A stretch of DNA of 37,547 nt from Bacteroidota bacterium (GTDB lineage Bacteria; Bacteroidota; Bacteroidia; Chitinophagales; Chitinophagaceae): assembly GCA_005788265.1 (NCBI GenBank), contig SXYR01000066.1:1-37547 (forward strand), given 5' to 3'. A program made the position numbers and the translations under genes. Positions 1 through 8,813 of the stretch are shown here, one piece after another. Position 1 is the first letter of the stretch; every line of letters begins with the position of its first letter. The notes under the pieces were generated by a model. That model was not told where the DNA came from. It worked only from the letters and a program-made list of their open reading frames with translations, and did not search any database.

Positions 1-1
1 G

Positions 2-715
2 GAAGTCAGTCTTCAAAATATCTTTAGACAAATTGCTGCAACAAAAGCAAGTTTGAATAATTTATTAAAAAGAGATCCCTCTCAACCGATTTATGCAAAA
101 GAGGAACAATTTAGAATCCCCACAATTAATCTAGAAGAAGTTTATAAAAAAATTGATGAGCAGAATTTTCAAATGCTCATGGCCCAGCAGACCAAATTGA
201 ATTTAACAAACGAAAGAAAAATTATTTATTCTCAGAAATTACCTACCCTCACATTAAACTCTGCTGCTTTTTTAAACAGAACCATTTCAACTGCAGGATT
301 GTTCCTGACCAACCAAACTTATGGCCCGAACGTTGGACTAACTGTTGGAGTCCCCATTTTCCAGGGCAATGTCAATAAAACCCAACTGAGGGTAAACACA
401 GCTCAACAGAAACAGCAACAATTGGAGATTGAAGCATTGAGAGCAAGAATTCAGCGAGATCTCTTCATTGCATACCAGGAATACCAAAATGCAATCGAGG
501 CAGCAAAAATTGAAGAAAGCAATGTGAAGTTGGCAGAAGAGAACAATAAAATATCTACTGAAAGATTCAGAAAATTACAAAGCAATTCTATTGAGTTGAG
601 ACAAGCGCAATTGAGTTTGAATGAAGCACAAGACCGTTACATCAATGCCCAATACAGGGCTCATATCGCTGCTACTTCCATCTTGTTTATCATTGGAGAG
701 ATCAGTAATTTCTGA
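2..715 (+). CDS. TolC-family outer membrane efflux protein, C-terminal part (5' end lies outside window)
   Basis: The frame is open from base 2 (EVSLQNIFRQIAATKASLNNLL...). It has a TolC-like helical repeat region (LTVGVPIFQGNVNKTQLRVNTAQQKQQQLE, LRARIQRDLFIAYQEYQNAIEAAKIEESNVKLAEENNKISTERFRKL). Confidence 0.85.
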   Translation, partial: EVSLQNIFRQIAATKASLNNLLKRDPSQPIYAKEEQFRIPTINLEEVYKKIDEQNFQMLMAQQTKLNLTNERKIIYSQKLPTLTLNSAAFLNRTISTAGLFLTNQTYGPNVGLTVGVPIFQGNVNKTQLRVNTAQQKQQQLEIEALRARIQRDLFIAYQEYQNAIEAAKIEESNVKLAEENNKISTERFRKLQSNSIELRQAQLSLNEAQDRYINAQYRAHIAATSILFIIGEISNF

Positions 716-1204
716 TCAATTTATGAGATTTTTTTTCTTGAATGCCATGGGCAATAAATCAGAAACAGAGTCAAATTCAAAAATTTCACCTGACTGTCCT
801 GTCAATAATAAGCGTATGGGTTCATTGAACCTGGATTCAAATTCCACAAGTGATTGTCGACAAATTCCACAAGGAGCAATGGGAACAGCAGTAGATTGCT
901 TTTCGCTGATATAGCTGATGCATATGGTTTTGATGATAGCATCTGAAGCTATGGAAGAAATAGTGGCCAACATCACCCTCTCTGCACACAATCCAATGGG
1001 GTAAGATGCATTTTCCTGGTTGGTTCCATGAATAAAAATTCCGTCAATTGTTTGTGCGACGCTTGCGACTTTGAATCCAGAGTAAGGTGCATATGCAAGG
1101 GAAGCAAGCCTTCTGGATTCATGGATGATTTTCTGATCATCTTGACTCAATTCTGCAGCATCCTTGTATTTCTTGTATGGGATATCAAAAGCAGCATGCA
1201 ACAT
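716..1204 (-). CDS. cdd: cytidine deaminase
   Basis: Zinc-deaminase motifs: AYAPYSGFKVA, CAERVML and PCGICRQSLVEF. Confidence 0.95.
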   Translation of the reverse strand: MLHAAFDIPYKKYKDAAELSQDDQKIIHESRRLASLAYAPYSGFKVASVAQTIDGIFIHGTNQENASYPIGLCAERVMLATISSIASDAIIKTICISYISEKQSTAVPIAPCGICRQSLVEFESRFNEPIRLLLTGQSGEIFEFDSVSDLLPMAFKKKNLIN

Positions 1205-1213
1205 AATAGTTAT

Positions 1214-2740
1214 TTATTTAATTGATCTAAAGATCCTGTTCCATCGTGGACCCTTTTGCCAGCTGAACCAAATCAGCGATGCTTTACCTACAATGTGATC
1301 TTCAGGTACAAATCCCCAAAACCTGGAGTCCTGCGAATTATGCCTGTTGTCCCCCATCATCCAATAGTAATTCATTTTAAAAGTATAGGATTGAGCAGGA
1401 CTTCCATTGATAAAAATCTTTCCATCTTTTATTTCAAACTGGTTGTTTTCATATACCTGGATTGCACGTTGGTAAATGGCAATATTTTTCTCGTTCAATT
1501 CAATTGCATCCCCTTTTTTTGGAATCCAAATGGGTCCGAAATTATCTTCACTCCATTTGTAATTGGCGGTATCATATGGAAAGGTATTCCCATAACCGCT
1601 GGTATTCAACTCTGGCATGATCATGGACGATAAAACAAATGGAAAGGATTTCACCTTTTGGAGTTGTGAAGCAGTGAGGATGATGCGATAGGTATTCTGC
1701 ATGCCTTCCAACTGCATGAAATCCCTTTGCTCCGGATCCTGCAAGTCGATATTCAATTCATCTGAAATAAATTCTTCTGAGAAGAAACCCTTTCCATCCA
1801 ATACTACTGTATAAGGCATTTCGGCATCTGCCGGATATTCGCTGATCTTGCCGTTCACATACACCATTCCATCCTTGATACTCAGGGTGTCCCCCGCTAT
1901 GCCAACACATCGCTTGATAAAATTTTCTCTTTTATCGACAGGCCTGGTGATGATATCATCACGTTCAGCAAACAACATATCTCTGGTTCCGCTTCTTGAT
2001 TCGTAAGCTCTCAGGTAATCGTAATAGTTGATTTCTGACTGGAATTCACGAATAACTGTATCTCCCACAGGATAATTGAATACCACAACATCATTGCGCA
2101 TGATGGGTTGTGCAAAAAATCTCTTGTAAGGAAGTTTGATCCATTCCAAATATGATTGTGCGGTACTTAAAGGCAAAGTATGGTGGACAAAAGGAAAAGC
2201 AAGTGGTGTATTCGGCACCCGTGGACCATATGATGTTTTACTGACAAAAAGGAAATCGTTTACCAGCAATGTTTTTTCCATCGAACCTGTTGGAATAACA
2301 TATGCTTCAAATACAAAAGTTCTGATAATGGTAGCAGCGACAACTGCAAAGACCGCAGCATCAACCCATTCCCTGGCAGCTGATTTTATGTAGTTCTTTA
2401 CGACGGACAATCCGCCAAATCTTTCGTTTTTTGAGAATCCCAGGTATGGGAAATATAGGAAAGGAACCAATACAGTAGCTGCGTGGTGAATCAGGTGAAA
2501 ACGGCCAAAATGTTCAACAAATTTTATTCCAATCCAAATGGTTACAAATTGTCCTGCGATGGGTATGAATTGAAAAAAGAACCAATAAGTCTTCAGGTCC
2601 ATTTTCTTTACCATCAACCAAGTATTGTATACAGGCACCAATGCTTTCCAACCTTCAATGCCTGCTTTTTTAAACATACCGAATAATCCTGCATGCAATC
2701 CAATCACTGCCAATAGAAAAAATATCCATACAATGCTCAT
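1214..2740 (-). CDS. lepB: signal peptidase I with N-terminal multi-pass membrane extension
   Basis: SPase I boxes: PTGSMEKTLLVNDFLFVSK (Ser) and KRENFIKRCVGIAGDTL (Lys), plus GDNRHNSQDSRFWGFVPEDHIVGKA. About 110 aa of hydrophobic sequence precede the catalytic domain. The ATG at 2740 is preferred over the TTG at 2746. Confidence 0.93.
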   Translation of the reverse strand: MSIVWIFFLLAVIGLHAGLFGMFKKAGIEGWKALVPVYNTWLMVKKMDLKTYWFFFQFIPIAGQFVTIWIGIKFVEHFGRFHLIHHAATVLVPFLYFPYLGFSKNERFGGLSVVKNYIKSAAREWVDAAVFAVVAATIIRTFVFEAYVIPTGSMEKTLLVNDFLFVSKTSYGPRVPNTPLAFPFVHHTLPLSTAQSYLEWIKLPYKRFFAQPIMRNDVVVFNYPVGDTVIREFQSEINYYDYLRAYESRSGTRDMLFAERDDIITRPVDKRENFIKRCVGIAGDTLSIKDGMVYVNGKISEYPADAEMPYTVVLDGKGFFSEEFISDELNIDLQDPEQRDFMQLEGMQNTYRIILTASQLQKVKSFPFVLSSMIMPELNTSGYGNTFPYDTANYKWSEDNFGPIWIPKKGDAIELNEKNIAIYQRAIQVYENNQFEIKDGKIFINGSPAQSYTFKMNYYWMMGDNRHNSQDSRFWGFVPEDHIVGKASLIWFSWQKGPRWNRIFRSIK

Positions 2741-2857
2741 AAGCAATTATTATGCTTTCAAAAGTAATATAAAATGAGAGAAATGCACCACACTTGCTTA
2801 TAAGCGAGTGTTAAAAGGTATAATCGGTAAAAATGGTAAAAAACAATGAAGAAGAGA

Positions 2858-3358
2858 TCAAATGGCAGTTCCTATTTTGGTTGACCTGCGGGTCGATTTA
2901 ACCCTCGCCAAATCTTTAACAGTTGCATCGATATCCAACATTTCAAGTGCATCTTCATTGCATGACAATTCAATTGAGGAAGTACAAAAACGCATGGCAA
3001 TCCATACATGGTCAATTACAACCTCATCGATCTTTTGAAAACCCATCGACATGAGGCAGTCCCAGTTTAAATCCCTGTTCAAGTCACTGACAATTTTAGA
3101 GGTGGGTTTGGGATAAGCAATCCACAGTTTACCCTTTTCTTTCAATGCAGGAATGACATCCTTTAGAATACCAGATAACTGATTGTAGTTCACAGCAAAT
3201 ACCAGTGCAAAATCAATTTTTCTGCTCTTCAGCAGTGGGGTAACATTTTTCGCAAAGGATAACTTGGTAAAATACTTTTCAAGTGTCGAAGGGATGCCTT
3301 GAACAAGAAGATTTTTCTCTTCACAAAGCTGAAGCTTGTCAAAAATGTTTATGAGCAT
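2858..3358 (-). CDS. conserved hypothetical protein (DUF3052-like)
   Basis: 166-aa ORF with ATG start and coding-like composition (KEKGKLWIAYPKPTSKI...DLNWDCLMSMGFQKIDEVVIDHVWIAMRF). Family assignment is tentative. Confidence 0.7.
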   Translation of the reverse strand: MLINIFDKLQLCEEKNLLVQGIPSTLEKYFTKLSFAKNVTPLLKSRKIDFALVFAVNYNQLSGILKDVIPALKEKGKLWIAYPKPTSKIVSDLNRDLNWDCLMSMGFQKIDEVVIDHVWIAMRFCTSSIELSCNEDALEMLDIDATVKDLARVKSTRRSTKIGTAI

Positions 3359-3428
3359 TCTACAGTCAGATTTGATTTGGGAGAGTTAAATTAACACTTT
3401 TTCCACAAAATTGGGACAGAAAGCTTGT

Positions 3429-4073
3429 TTAAATGCCGTTTTTTCTGCGGTCCCTGTGTTTGAAAATGGGAGCTTTGTTCTCACTTCCTGAGAGCAATCG
3501 GCCGATATTCTTTTGGTGGGTCATGATAACCAATAAAGCAACAGCTATGGCAAATACCCGGTATGCGTTGTTATCGACATTAAAAATGATAAGAATAAAA
3601 ATTGGGAAAGCGATGCTAGCCAGAATAGAACTCAATGATACAAAGCGGGTTAGATACAAAACGAGTAAAAATACACCTATGCAGCTCAATGCTGTCCATG
3701 GTGAAACAGCAATAATGAGTCCAAAAAGTGTTGCAACTCCTTTTCCGCCCCTGAATTCAGCCCAAATTGGAAAAATATGGCCTATAACTGCTGCCAGTCC
3801 GAGTCCAATTTGAAAATTGGTCCTTTCGAACTCATTTTGAACATAAAAAGGGAGCAATAGAGCCAGTTTTACAGCAATAAAGCCCTTCAGGATATCCATG
3901 AACATTACAATGGACCCCCATTTGCTTCCCAAAACCCGAAAGGTATTGGTTGCGCCGGCATTTCCACTGCCATAGTCTCGGATATCAATGTTGAACTGTG
4001 ATTTGCTGACAATGACAGAACTAGGAATTGAACCAATCATGTAGGATGCAATGATCAAGAAAACTTCATTCAT
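3429..4073 (-). CDS. plsY: glycerol-3-phosphate acyltransferase PlsY
   Basis: PlsY motifs: GSIPSSVIVSK, DIRDYGSGNAGATNTFRVLG, GHIFPIWAEFRGGKGVATLFG. ATG at 4073. Confidence 0.95.
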   Translation of the reverse strand: MNEVFLIIASYMIGSIPSSVIVSKSQFNIDIRDYGSGNAGATNTFRVLGSKWGSIVMFMDILKGFIAVKLALLLPFYVQNEFERTNFQIGLGLAAVIGHIFPIWAEFRGGKGVATLFGLIIAVSPWTALSCIGVFLLVLYLTRFVSLSSILASIAFPIFILIIFNVDNNAYRVFAIAVALLVIMTHQKNIGRLLSGSENKAPIFKHRDRRKNGI

Positions 4074-4148
4074 GCCTCTTTGCAAAATTGATGAACATCA
4101 AAATTAATGAAAATATAATAAAAGAGGTTTCTGGTTGAGGCTTTTGGA

Positions 4149-4961
4149 TTATCTCTTAAACGCAAGTGCCATCCATCCTGATTCCTGAATCTGTTTAAAA
4201 TTAGGTCCAAATAATGGATCATATTTTAAACAAATATCTTCATAATCAAATGATAACAAACCACTTAAGATTAATATACCGTTTCGATTCAATAAAGCGG
4301 ATAGTCCCGATGCATGATCTGTTAAAATGTTTTTATTGATATTGGCAAGTACAATATCGAATAAACCTAAACCATTCAATTGATCTTTTAACTCTACAGT
4401 AATCTTCCTTGTTTCATTGTGGCGGAGATTTTCAGATGCGTTTTCATAGCTCCATTGGTCATTGTCGATGGCCAATACTTCGGAAGCTCCCATTTTTTCA
4501 GCTAAAATTGCCAGTATCCCCGTTCCTGTACCAAAATCCAATACTTTTTTACCAGTAAAATCAATTTCAAGCATGGCTTCCATCATCATTTTAGTGGTAG
4601 CATGGTGCCCTGTTCCAAAACTCATTTTGGGGGTTATGATAATATCATAAATAACATTTTTCTTGGCTGGATGAAAATCAGCCCTTACCAAAATTTTTTC
4701 GGGAATCTCTACTGGTTGAAAATTGGCCTCCCAACTTGCGTTCCAGTTGGTTTCCTGAATAGTTGAGATTTCGAATGACAAAGACTGATCCTTCATCCAC
4801 TCCTTCAATGCTTCCAAATTTGCATCGGTTGATGCAGCATAAGCTTTGACATCTGTTTCCAATTCTTCAAATTGACTGAACCCAAATGAAGGCAAGTATG
4901 CAAAGACCCAATCTCTTTTCTCTGGGACAATATCTTTGATATGGATTTCTAAGTATTGCAT
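4149..4961 (-). CDS. prmA: ribosomal protein L11 methyltransferase
   Basis: SAM-MTase motif VLDFGTGTGILAILAEKMGA plus TPKMSFGTGHHATTKMMM and VLANINKNIL, typical of PrmA. Confidence 0.95.
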   Translation of the reverse strand: MQYLEIHIKDIVPEKRDWVFAYLPSFGFSQFEELETDVKAYAASTDANLEALKEWMKDQSLSFEISTIQETNWNASWEANFQPVEIPEKILVRADFHPAKKNVIYDIIITPKMSFGTGHHATTKMMMEAMLEIDFTGKKVLDFGTGTGILAILAEKMGASEVLAIDNDQWSYENASENLRHNETRKITVELKDQLNGLGLFDIVLANINKNILTDHASGLSALLNRNGILILSGLLSFDYEDICLKYDPLFGPNFKQIQESGWMALAFKR

Positions 4962-4985
4962 AAAAAAAGCCGGAATTACCCGGCT
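4962..4985 (-). terminator. intrinsic terminator downstream of pnp
   Basis: Minus strand AGCCGG-GTAATT-CCGGCT followed by a run of T (plus-strand taaaaaaagccggaattacccggct). It lies between the pnp stop (4992) and the prmA ATG (4961). Confidence 0.8.
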
Positions 4986-4991
4986 GATTCT

Positions 4992-7148
4992 TTATTGTGC
5001 AGAAGATTGATCGTCCTCTGGTTTTTTAAATTCAGGTTTTGGAATCAATGCCTTTCTGCTCAATTTGAATTTACCTGTTTTGTGGTCAATTCCAATCAAT
5101 TTGACTTTAACAACATCACCTTCATTCAAAATACCATCGAGGTTTTCCAAACGCTTCCAACTTACTTCGCTGATATGCAATAATCCTTGCTTGCCCGGCA
5201 TGAATTCAACAAATGCACCATATGGCATGATGGATTTTACGGTTGATTCGTATTCTTCTCCAACTTCAGGGATAGCCACAATGCCTTTGATCCATGCAAC
5301 TGCTTTATCAAGTCCTTCTTTCGCTGGACTGAAAACGCTCACTTCACCGTATTTGCCAACTTCTTCAATGTTTACTGTAGTTCCAGTTTCACGTTGAATT
5401 TCTTGGATAATTTTTCCTTGGGGCCCGATCACTGCACCAATGAACTCTTTATCAATGATCAGCTTCTCCATTCTTGGCGCATGTGGCTTCACTTCTTCTC
5501 TTGGTGTCTCAATGCACTGATACATTTCTTGGAGGATATGCAATCTGCCTTTTCTGGCTTGCTCCAATGCTTCACGCATGGTTTCCATACTGAGTCCATC
5601 AATCTTGATATCCATCTGAATTCCGCAGATGCCATCCCGTGTACCGGTTACTTTGAAGTCCATATCACCCAAATGATCTTCATCACCTAGGATATCTGTT
5701 AAAATAGAATACTTGCCATCTGATGGACGTGTAATGAGTCCCATTGCAACACCACTTACGTGTTTGGGGACAGGTACCCCTGCATCCATCAATGCGAGGG
5801 ATCCAGCGCAAACAGTTGCCATGGATGAGGAACCATTGGATTCCAGAATATCAGATACAATTCTCACAGTGTATGCATATTCATTTCCTGGCATCATTTG
5901 TTTCAATGAACGCAAAGCGAGGTTTCCATGTCCTACCTCTCTTCTACCAGGGCCTCTCATCGGTTTAACTTCACCTGTAGAAAAGGCAGGGAAATTATAA
6001 TGAAGGATGAATTTGCTGTAATCTGATTTGGCTGCACTTTCAATCAATAACTCATCGAGTGGTGTACCGAAAGTAACCGTTGTGAGTGATTGGGTTTCAC
6101 CTCTTGTAAACAAGGCAGATCCGTGTGGAGCAGGAAGCACATCGACTTCCATATTCAGAGGTCTAACTTGATCGAGTGATCTTCCGTCGAGACGGATTTT
6201 GTCATCCAAAATCATATTCCTTACCACGTCCCATTTCAGATCCTCGAAATATTTTTTGGCTAATTTCTTTTGTACATCGGTTGCTTCTGCACCAAGTGAT
6301 TCAATCACTTCTTTTTTCAATTCATCGTATGCCTTAGAACGATCTGCTTTGTTGGTGCCGCTTTTTGAAATGGCATATACTCTTTCAGTTGCGAGTGCAT
6401 TCACTTTTTGTTGGATGGCATCGTCTGTCAATGGTTTTGTATAATCTCTCTTGCCCTGAACACCAACTTTTTCACGGAGTTGTTCCTGTGCAGCAATTTG
6501 GGCTCTGATGGCATCATGGGCCACTTCCAAAGCTTTGATGAAATCAGCTTCAGAACACTCTTTCGATTCACCTTCGACCATCATCAGGTTCTTATGTGTT
6601 GCACCAATCATGAAATCCATGTCAGCACTTGCCAATTCAGTTCTGGTTGGATTTACAATAAAATTTCCATTTACCCTTGCAACACGTACCTCTGAAATGA
6701 TTTCCTTGATGGGAATATCTGATACTGCCAATGCAGCAGAAGCAGCTAGACAGGCCAGCGCATCTGGCATGATCTCTGGATCGCTGGAAACAAGCGTTAT
6801 CAGTACCTGAACATCGCACAAGTAATCTTCAGGAAACAAAGGACGAAGTGCACGATCTATCAAACGACTGGTCAAAATTTCATAGTCGTTCAATCTTGCC
6901 TCACGTTTGAAAAACGAACCCGGAATTCTTCCAGCAGACGCAAACTTCTCCTGATAATCTACCGAAAGAGGAAAGAAATCCTGTCCCTCTTTTGGTTCTT
7001 TGTTCGCGCAAACAGTTGCAAGTAAAATACAGTTTCCCTGACGGACTGTTACAGCGCCATCAGCTTGACGCGCGAGGCGTCCGGTTTCTATGGTTACAAT
7101 TCGACCATTACCAAGGTCGAAACTTGATTGAAAAGGTTGTGATAACAT
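4992..7148 (-). CDS. pnp: polyribonucleotide nucleotidyltransferase (PNPase)
   Basis: Two RNase PH-like repeats (AGRIPGSFFKREARLNDYEILTSRLIDRALRPLFP; FNFPAFSTGEVKPMRGPGRREVGHGNLA-type region), KH (IGAVIGPQGKIIQEIQRETGTTVNIEE) and S1 (GEEYESTVKSIMPYGAFVEFMPGKQGLLHISEVSW). The ATG at 7148 is preferred over the TTG at 7172. Confidence 0.98.
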   Translation of the reverse strand: MLSQPFQSSFDLGNGRIVTIETGRLARQADGAVTVRQGNCILLATVCANKEPKEGQDFFPLSVDYQEKFASAGRIPGSFFKREARLNDYEILTSRLIDRALRPLFPEDYLCDVQVLITLVSSDPEIMPDALACLAASAALAVSDIPIKEIISEVRVARVNGNFIVNPTRTELASADMDFMIGATHKNLMMVEGESKECSEADFIKALEVAHDAIRAQIAAQEQLREKVGVQGKRDYTKPLTDDAIQQKVNALATERVYAISKSGTNKADRSKAYDELKKEVIESLGAEATDVQKKLAKKYFEDLKWDVVRNMILDDKIRLDGRSLDQVRPLNMEVDVLPAPHGSALFTRGETQSLTTVTFGTPLDELLIESAAKSDYSKFILHYNFPAFSTGEVKPMRGPGRREVGHGNLALRSLKQMMPGNEYAYTVRIVSDILESNGSSSMATVCAGSLALMDAGVPVPKHVSGVAMGLITRPSDGKYSILTDILGDEDHLGDMDFKVTGTRDGICGIQMDIKIDGLSMETMREALEQARKGRLHILQEMYQCIETPREEVKPHAPRMEKLIIDKEFIGAVIGPQGKIIQEIQRETGTTVNIEEVGKYGEVSVFSPAKEGLDKAVAWIKGIVAIPEVGEEYESTVKSIMPYGAFVEFMPGKQGLLHISEVSWKRLENLDGILNEGDVVKVKLIGIDHKTGKFKLSRKALIPKPEFKKPEDDQSSAQ

Positions 7149-7178
7149 GATATGATTTTTGGTGTTGCCCAAAAAGGA

Positions 7179-7205
7179 CTATTCCCAACATGCAGTTGGG
7201 AATAG
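7179..7205 (-). promoter_or_regulatory. perfect stem-loop in the rpsO-pnp intergenic region / pnp leader
   Basis: CTATTCCCAAC-ATGCA-GTTGGGAATAG: 11-bp perfect stem, 5-nt loop, between the rpsO stop (7223) and the pnp start. Confidence 0.85.
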
Positions 7206-7222
7206 AACCAATGAGTTGTAAT

Positions 7223-7495
7223 TTATTTTCTTAAACCGAGTTTCTCAATGAGAGCACGGTAGCCTTGAAGGTTGTGCTTGCTGAGGTAAATAAGCAATCT
7301 TTTGCGTTGACCTACCTTTCTCATCAAACCGCGGTTGGAGGAGAAATCTTTCTTGTTAGATTGCAAATGATTGGAGATTTCGTTGATCTCTTCTGTTAGC
7401 AGAGCAATCTGTGCATCGATAGAACCAGTGTTCTTTGCATTGCCCCCAAATTCTGATACGATGGAGGACTTTTTTTCTTTTGTTACGCTTGACAT
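7223..7495 (-). CDS. rpsO: 30S ribosomal protein S15
   Basis: 90 aa, S15 signature: NTGSIDAQIALLTEEINEISNHLQSNKKDFSSNRGLMRKVGQRKRLLIYLSKHN...YRALIEKLGLRK. Confidence 0.98.
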   Translation of the reverse strand: MSSVTKEKKSSIVSEFGGNAKNTGSIDAQIALLTEEINEISNHLQSNKKDFSSNRGLMRKVGQRKRLLIYLSKHNLQGYRALIEKLGLRK

Positions 7496-7545
7496 CTCAA
7501 TAATTTTTTTAATTCATCTCAATTTATACATCTCGAAATTGGACG

Positions 7546-7575
7546 CAAAGGTAATGAAATAAAATAAATACCCAA
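7546..7575 (-). promoter_or_regulatory. Bacteroidota-type promoter for rpsO
   Basis: Minus strand TTG (7575-7573) - N19 - TACCTTTG (7553-7546), matching the TTG/TAnnTTTG (-33/-7) consensus, about 50 nt upstream of the rpsO ATG. Confidence 0.7.
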
Positions 7576-7605
7576 GAAAAGGGGTCTAAATAAGGCGATT
7601 CGCAC

Positions 7606-8115
7606 CTATTGCATGTATTTGATTTTCAATGCATAGAGAACTGTAAAGAGACCTCCGGTCATCCCCGCAAAAATAGCATATGAAAACCCAAGAAAGTTAT
7701 CGGAGCCGAATACAAGCAGTGGGGCCACAACTGCGATGATATTACCGAGCAGGTAAAAATGAAAACCCTTTTTTCTCAATCTTAACATCATCCAGGCGCC
7801 TATTAGAGTTAATAGATTGGAAATCATTGAAAAAAAGCTGTTGTCTCGCATATTACTTGAAGTATTTGCATTCGACAAATCGGTAAGTATTTCCTCAAAT
7901 TTTTGCTCAGCTTGAGGATCAGATTGCATTGATTTTTGAAAGATATCCTGCCAGCTTTCCATGCTTTTAGTCATGGCTTGCGTGACTGTCTCAGGACTTG
8001 AAATTGCTGAAACGGAGGTAAAAATCATGTAAATGCTTCCGAAAATAGTCAGGTAACAAATTATTTTCAGAAATCGAGGTACCAAGGTTGGTGCTGACTC
8101 ATTATTTTCTAACAT
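7606..8115 (-). CDS. hypothetical membrane protein
   Basis: 169-aa ORF with four predicted hydrophobic segments, 2 bp from the upstream ABC ATPase gene. Confidence 0.75.
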   Translation of the reverse strand: MLENNESAPTLVPRFLKIICYLTIFGSIYMIFTSVSAISSPETVTQAMTKSMESWQDIFQKSMQSDPQAEQKFEEILTDLSNANTSSNMRDNSFFSMISNLLTLIGAWMMLRLRKKGFHFYLLGNIIAVVAPLLVFGSDNFLGFSYAIFAGMTGGLFTVLYALKIKYMQ

Positions 8116-8117
8116 GT

Positions 8118-8804
8118 CTAGACATTTAAACTCACATTATCAATCACTTTTCCGCCTTCTGTTTTGATCGTGCGCGCAGGGAATTTATTGATGACCAAAT
8201 AATCATGGGTGGCCATTACAACAGCTGTGCCGAGTTCTTTTGCAATCTGGAACAGTAGATTCATGATTTCTTCGGTAGTCTCCGGATCCAAATTTCCAGT
8301 TGGTTCATCCGCAAGTATTAATTTGGGGGAATTGAGCAAAGCCCTGGCGATATCGACTCGTTGCTGCTCTCCACCTGAAAGTTCATAAGGGAATTTAAAG
8401 CCCTTTGTTTTCAATCCCACTTTCCCCAATACTTCATCTATTTTGTGTTCAATCTCCCGGGCATTGGTCCAGCCGGTTGCAAGCAAAACAAACTTTAAAT
8501 TATCATGTACATTTCTGTCGGTCAATAATTGAAAGTCCTGAAAAACAATTCCAATATTGCGCCTGAGAAATGGAACTGTTTTCCAAGTGAGGTCTTTCAA
8601 ATTGAAACCTGCCACCTGAGCAGTGCCCTCCCTCAATGGAAGTTCCCCGTACAAGGTTTTGAGTAAACTTGATTTACCAGTCCCTGTTTTACCAACCAAG
8701 TAAACAAATTCACTTTTGGATACACCGATGTTGACATTGCTCAAAATCAAAGAATCACCCTGGTATATATTGGCATTTTTAATCTCAAGTACGGTTTCAT
8801 TCAT
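8118..8804 (-). CDS. ABC transporter ATP-binding protein, FtsE-like
   Basis: Walker A VGKTGTGKSSLL, signature LSGGEQQRVDIARALLNSPKLILADEPTGNLDPETT, H-loop MATHDY; FtsE/LolD-type length. Confidence 0.88.
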   Translation of the reverse strand: MNETVLEIKNANIYQGDSLILSNVNIGVSKSEFVYLVGKTGTGKSSLLKTLYGELPLREGTAQVAGFNLKDLTWKTVPFLRRNIGIVFQDFQLLTDRNVHDNLKFVLLATGWTNAREIEHKIDEVLGKVGLKTKGFKFPYELSGGEQQRVDIARALLNSPKLILADEPTGNLDPETTEEIMNLLFQIAKELGTAVVMATHDYLVINKFPARTIKTEGGKVIDNVSLNV

Positions 8805-8813
8805 ATGGATCAG

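Noticed and set aside
2826-2843. Short direct repeat GGTAAAAATGGTAAAAAA
   Set aside because: Two units only, AT-rich, no further copies seen; too weak to call a repeat element.
5065-6810. Several plus-strand ORFs of 75-110 aa opposite pnp (e.g. 5065-5397, 5713-6000, 6508-6810)
   Set aside because: They lie antisense to a clear pnp gene, have no recognisable domain, and are best explained as shadow ORFs of a strongly coding frame.
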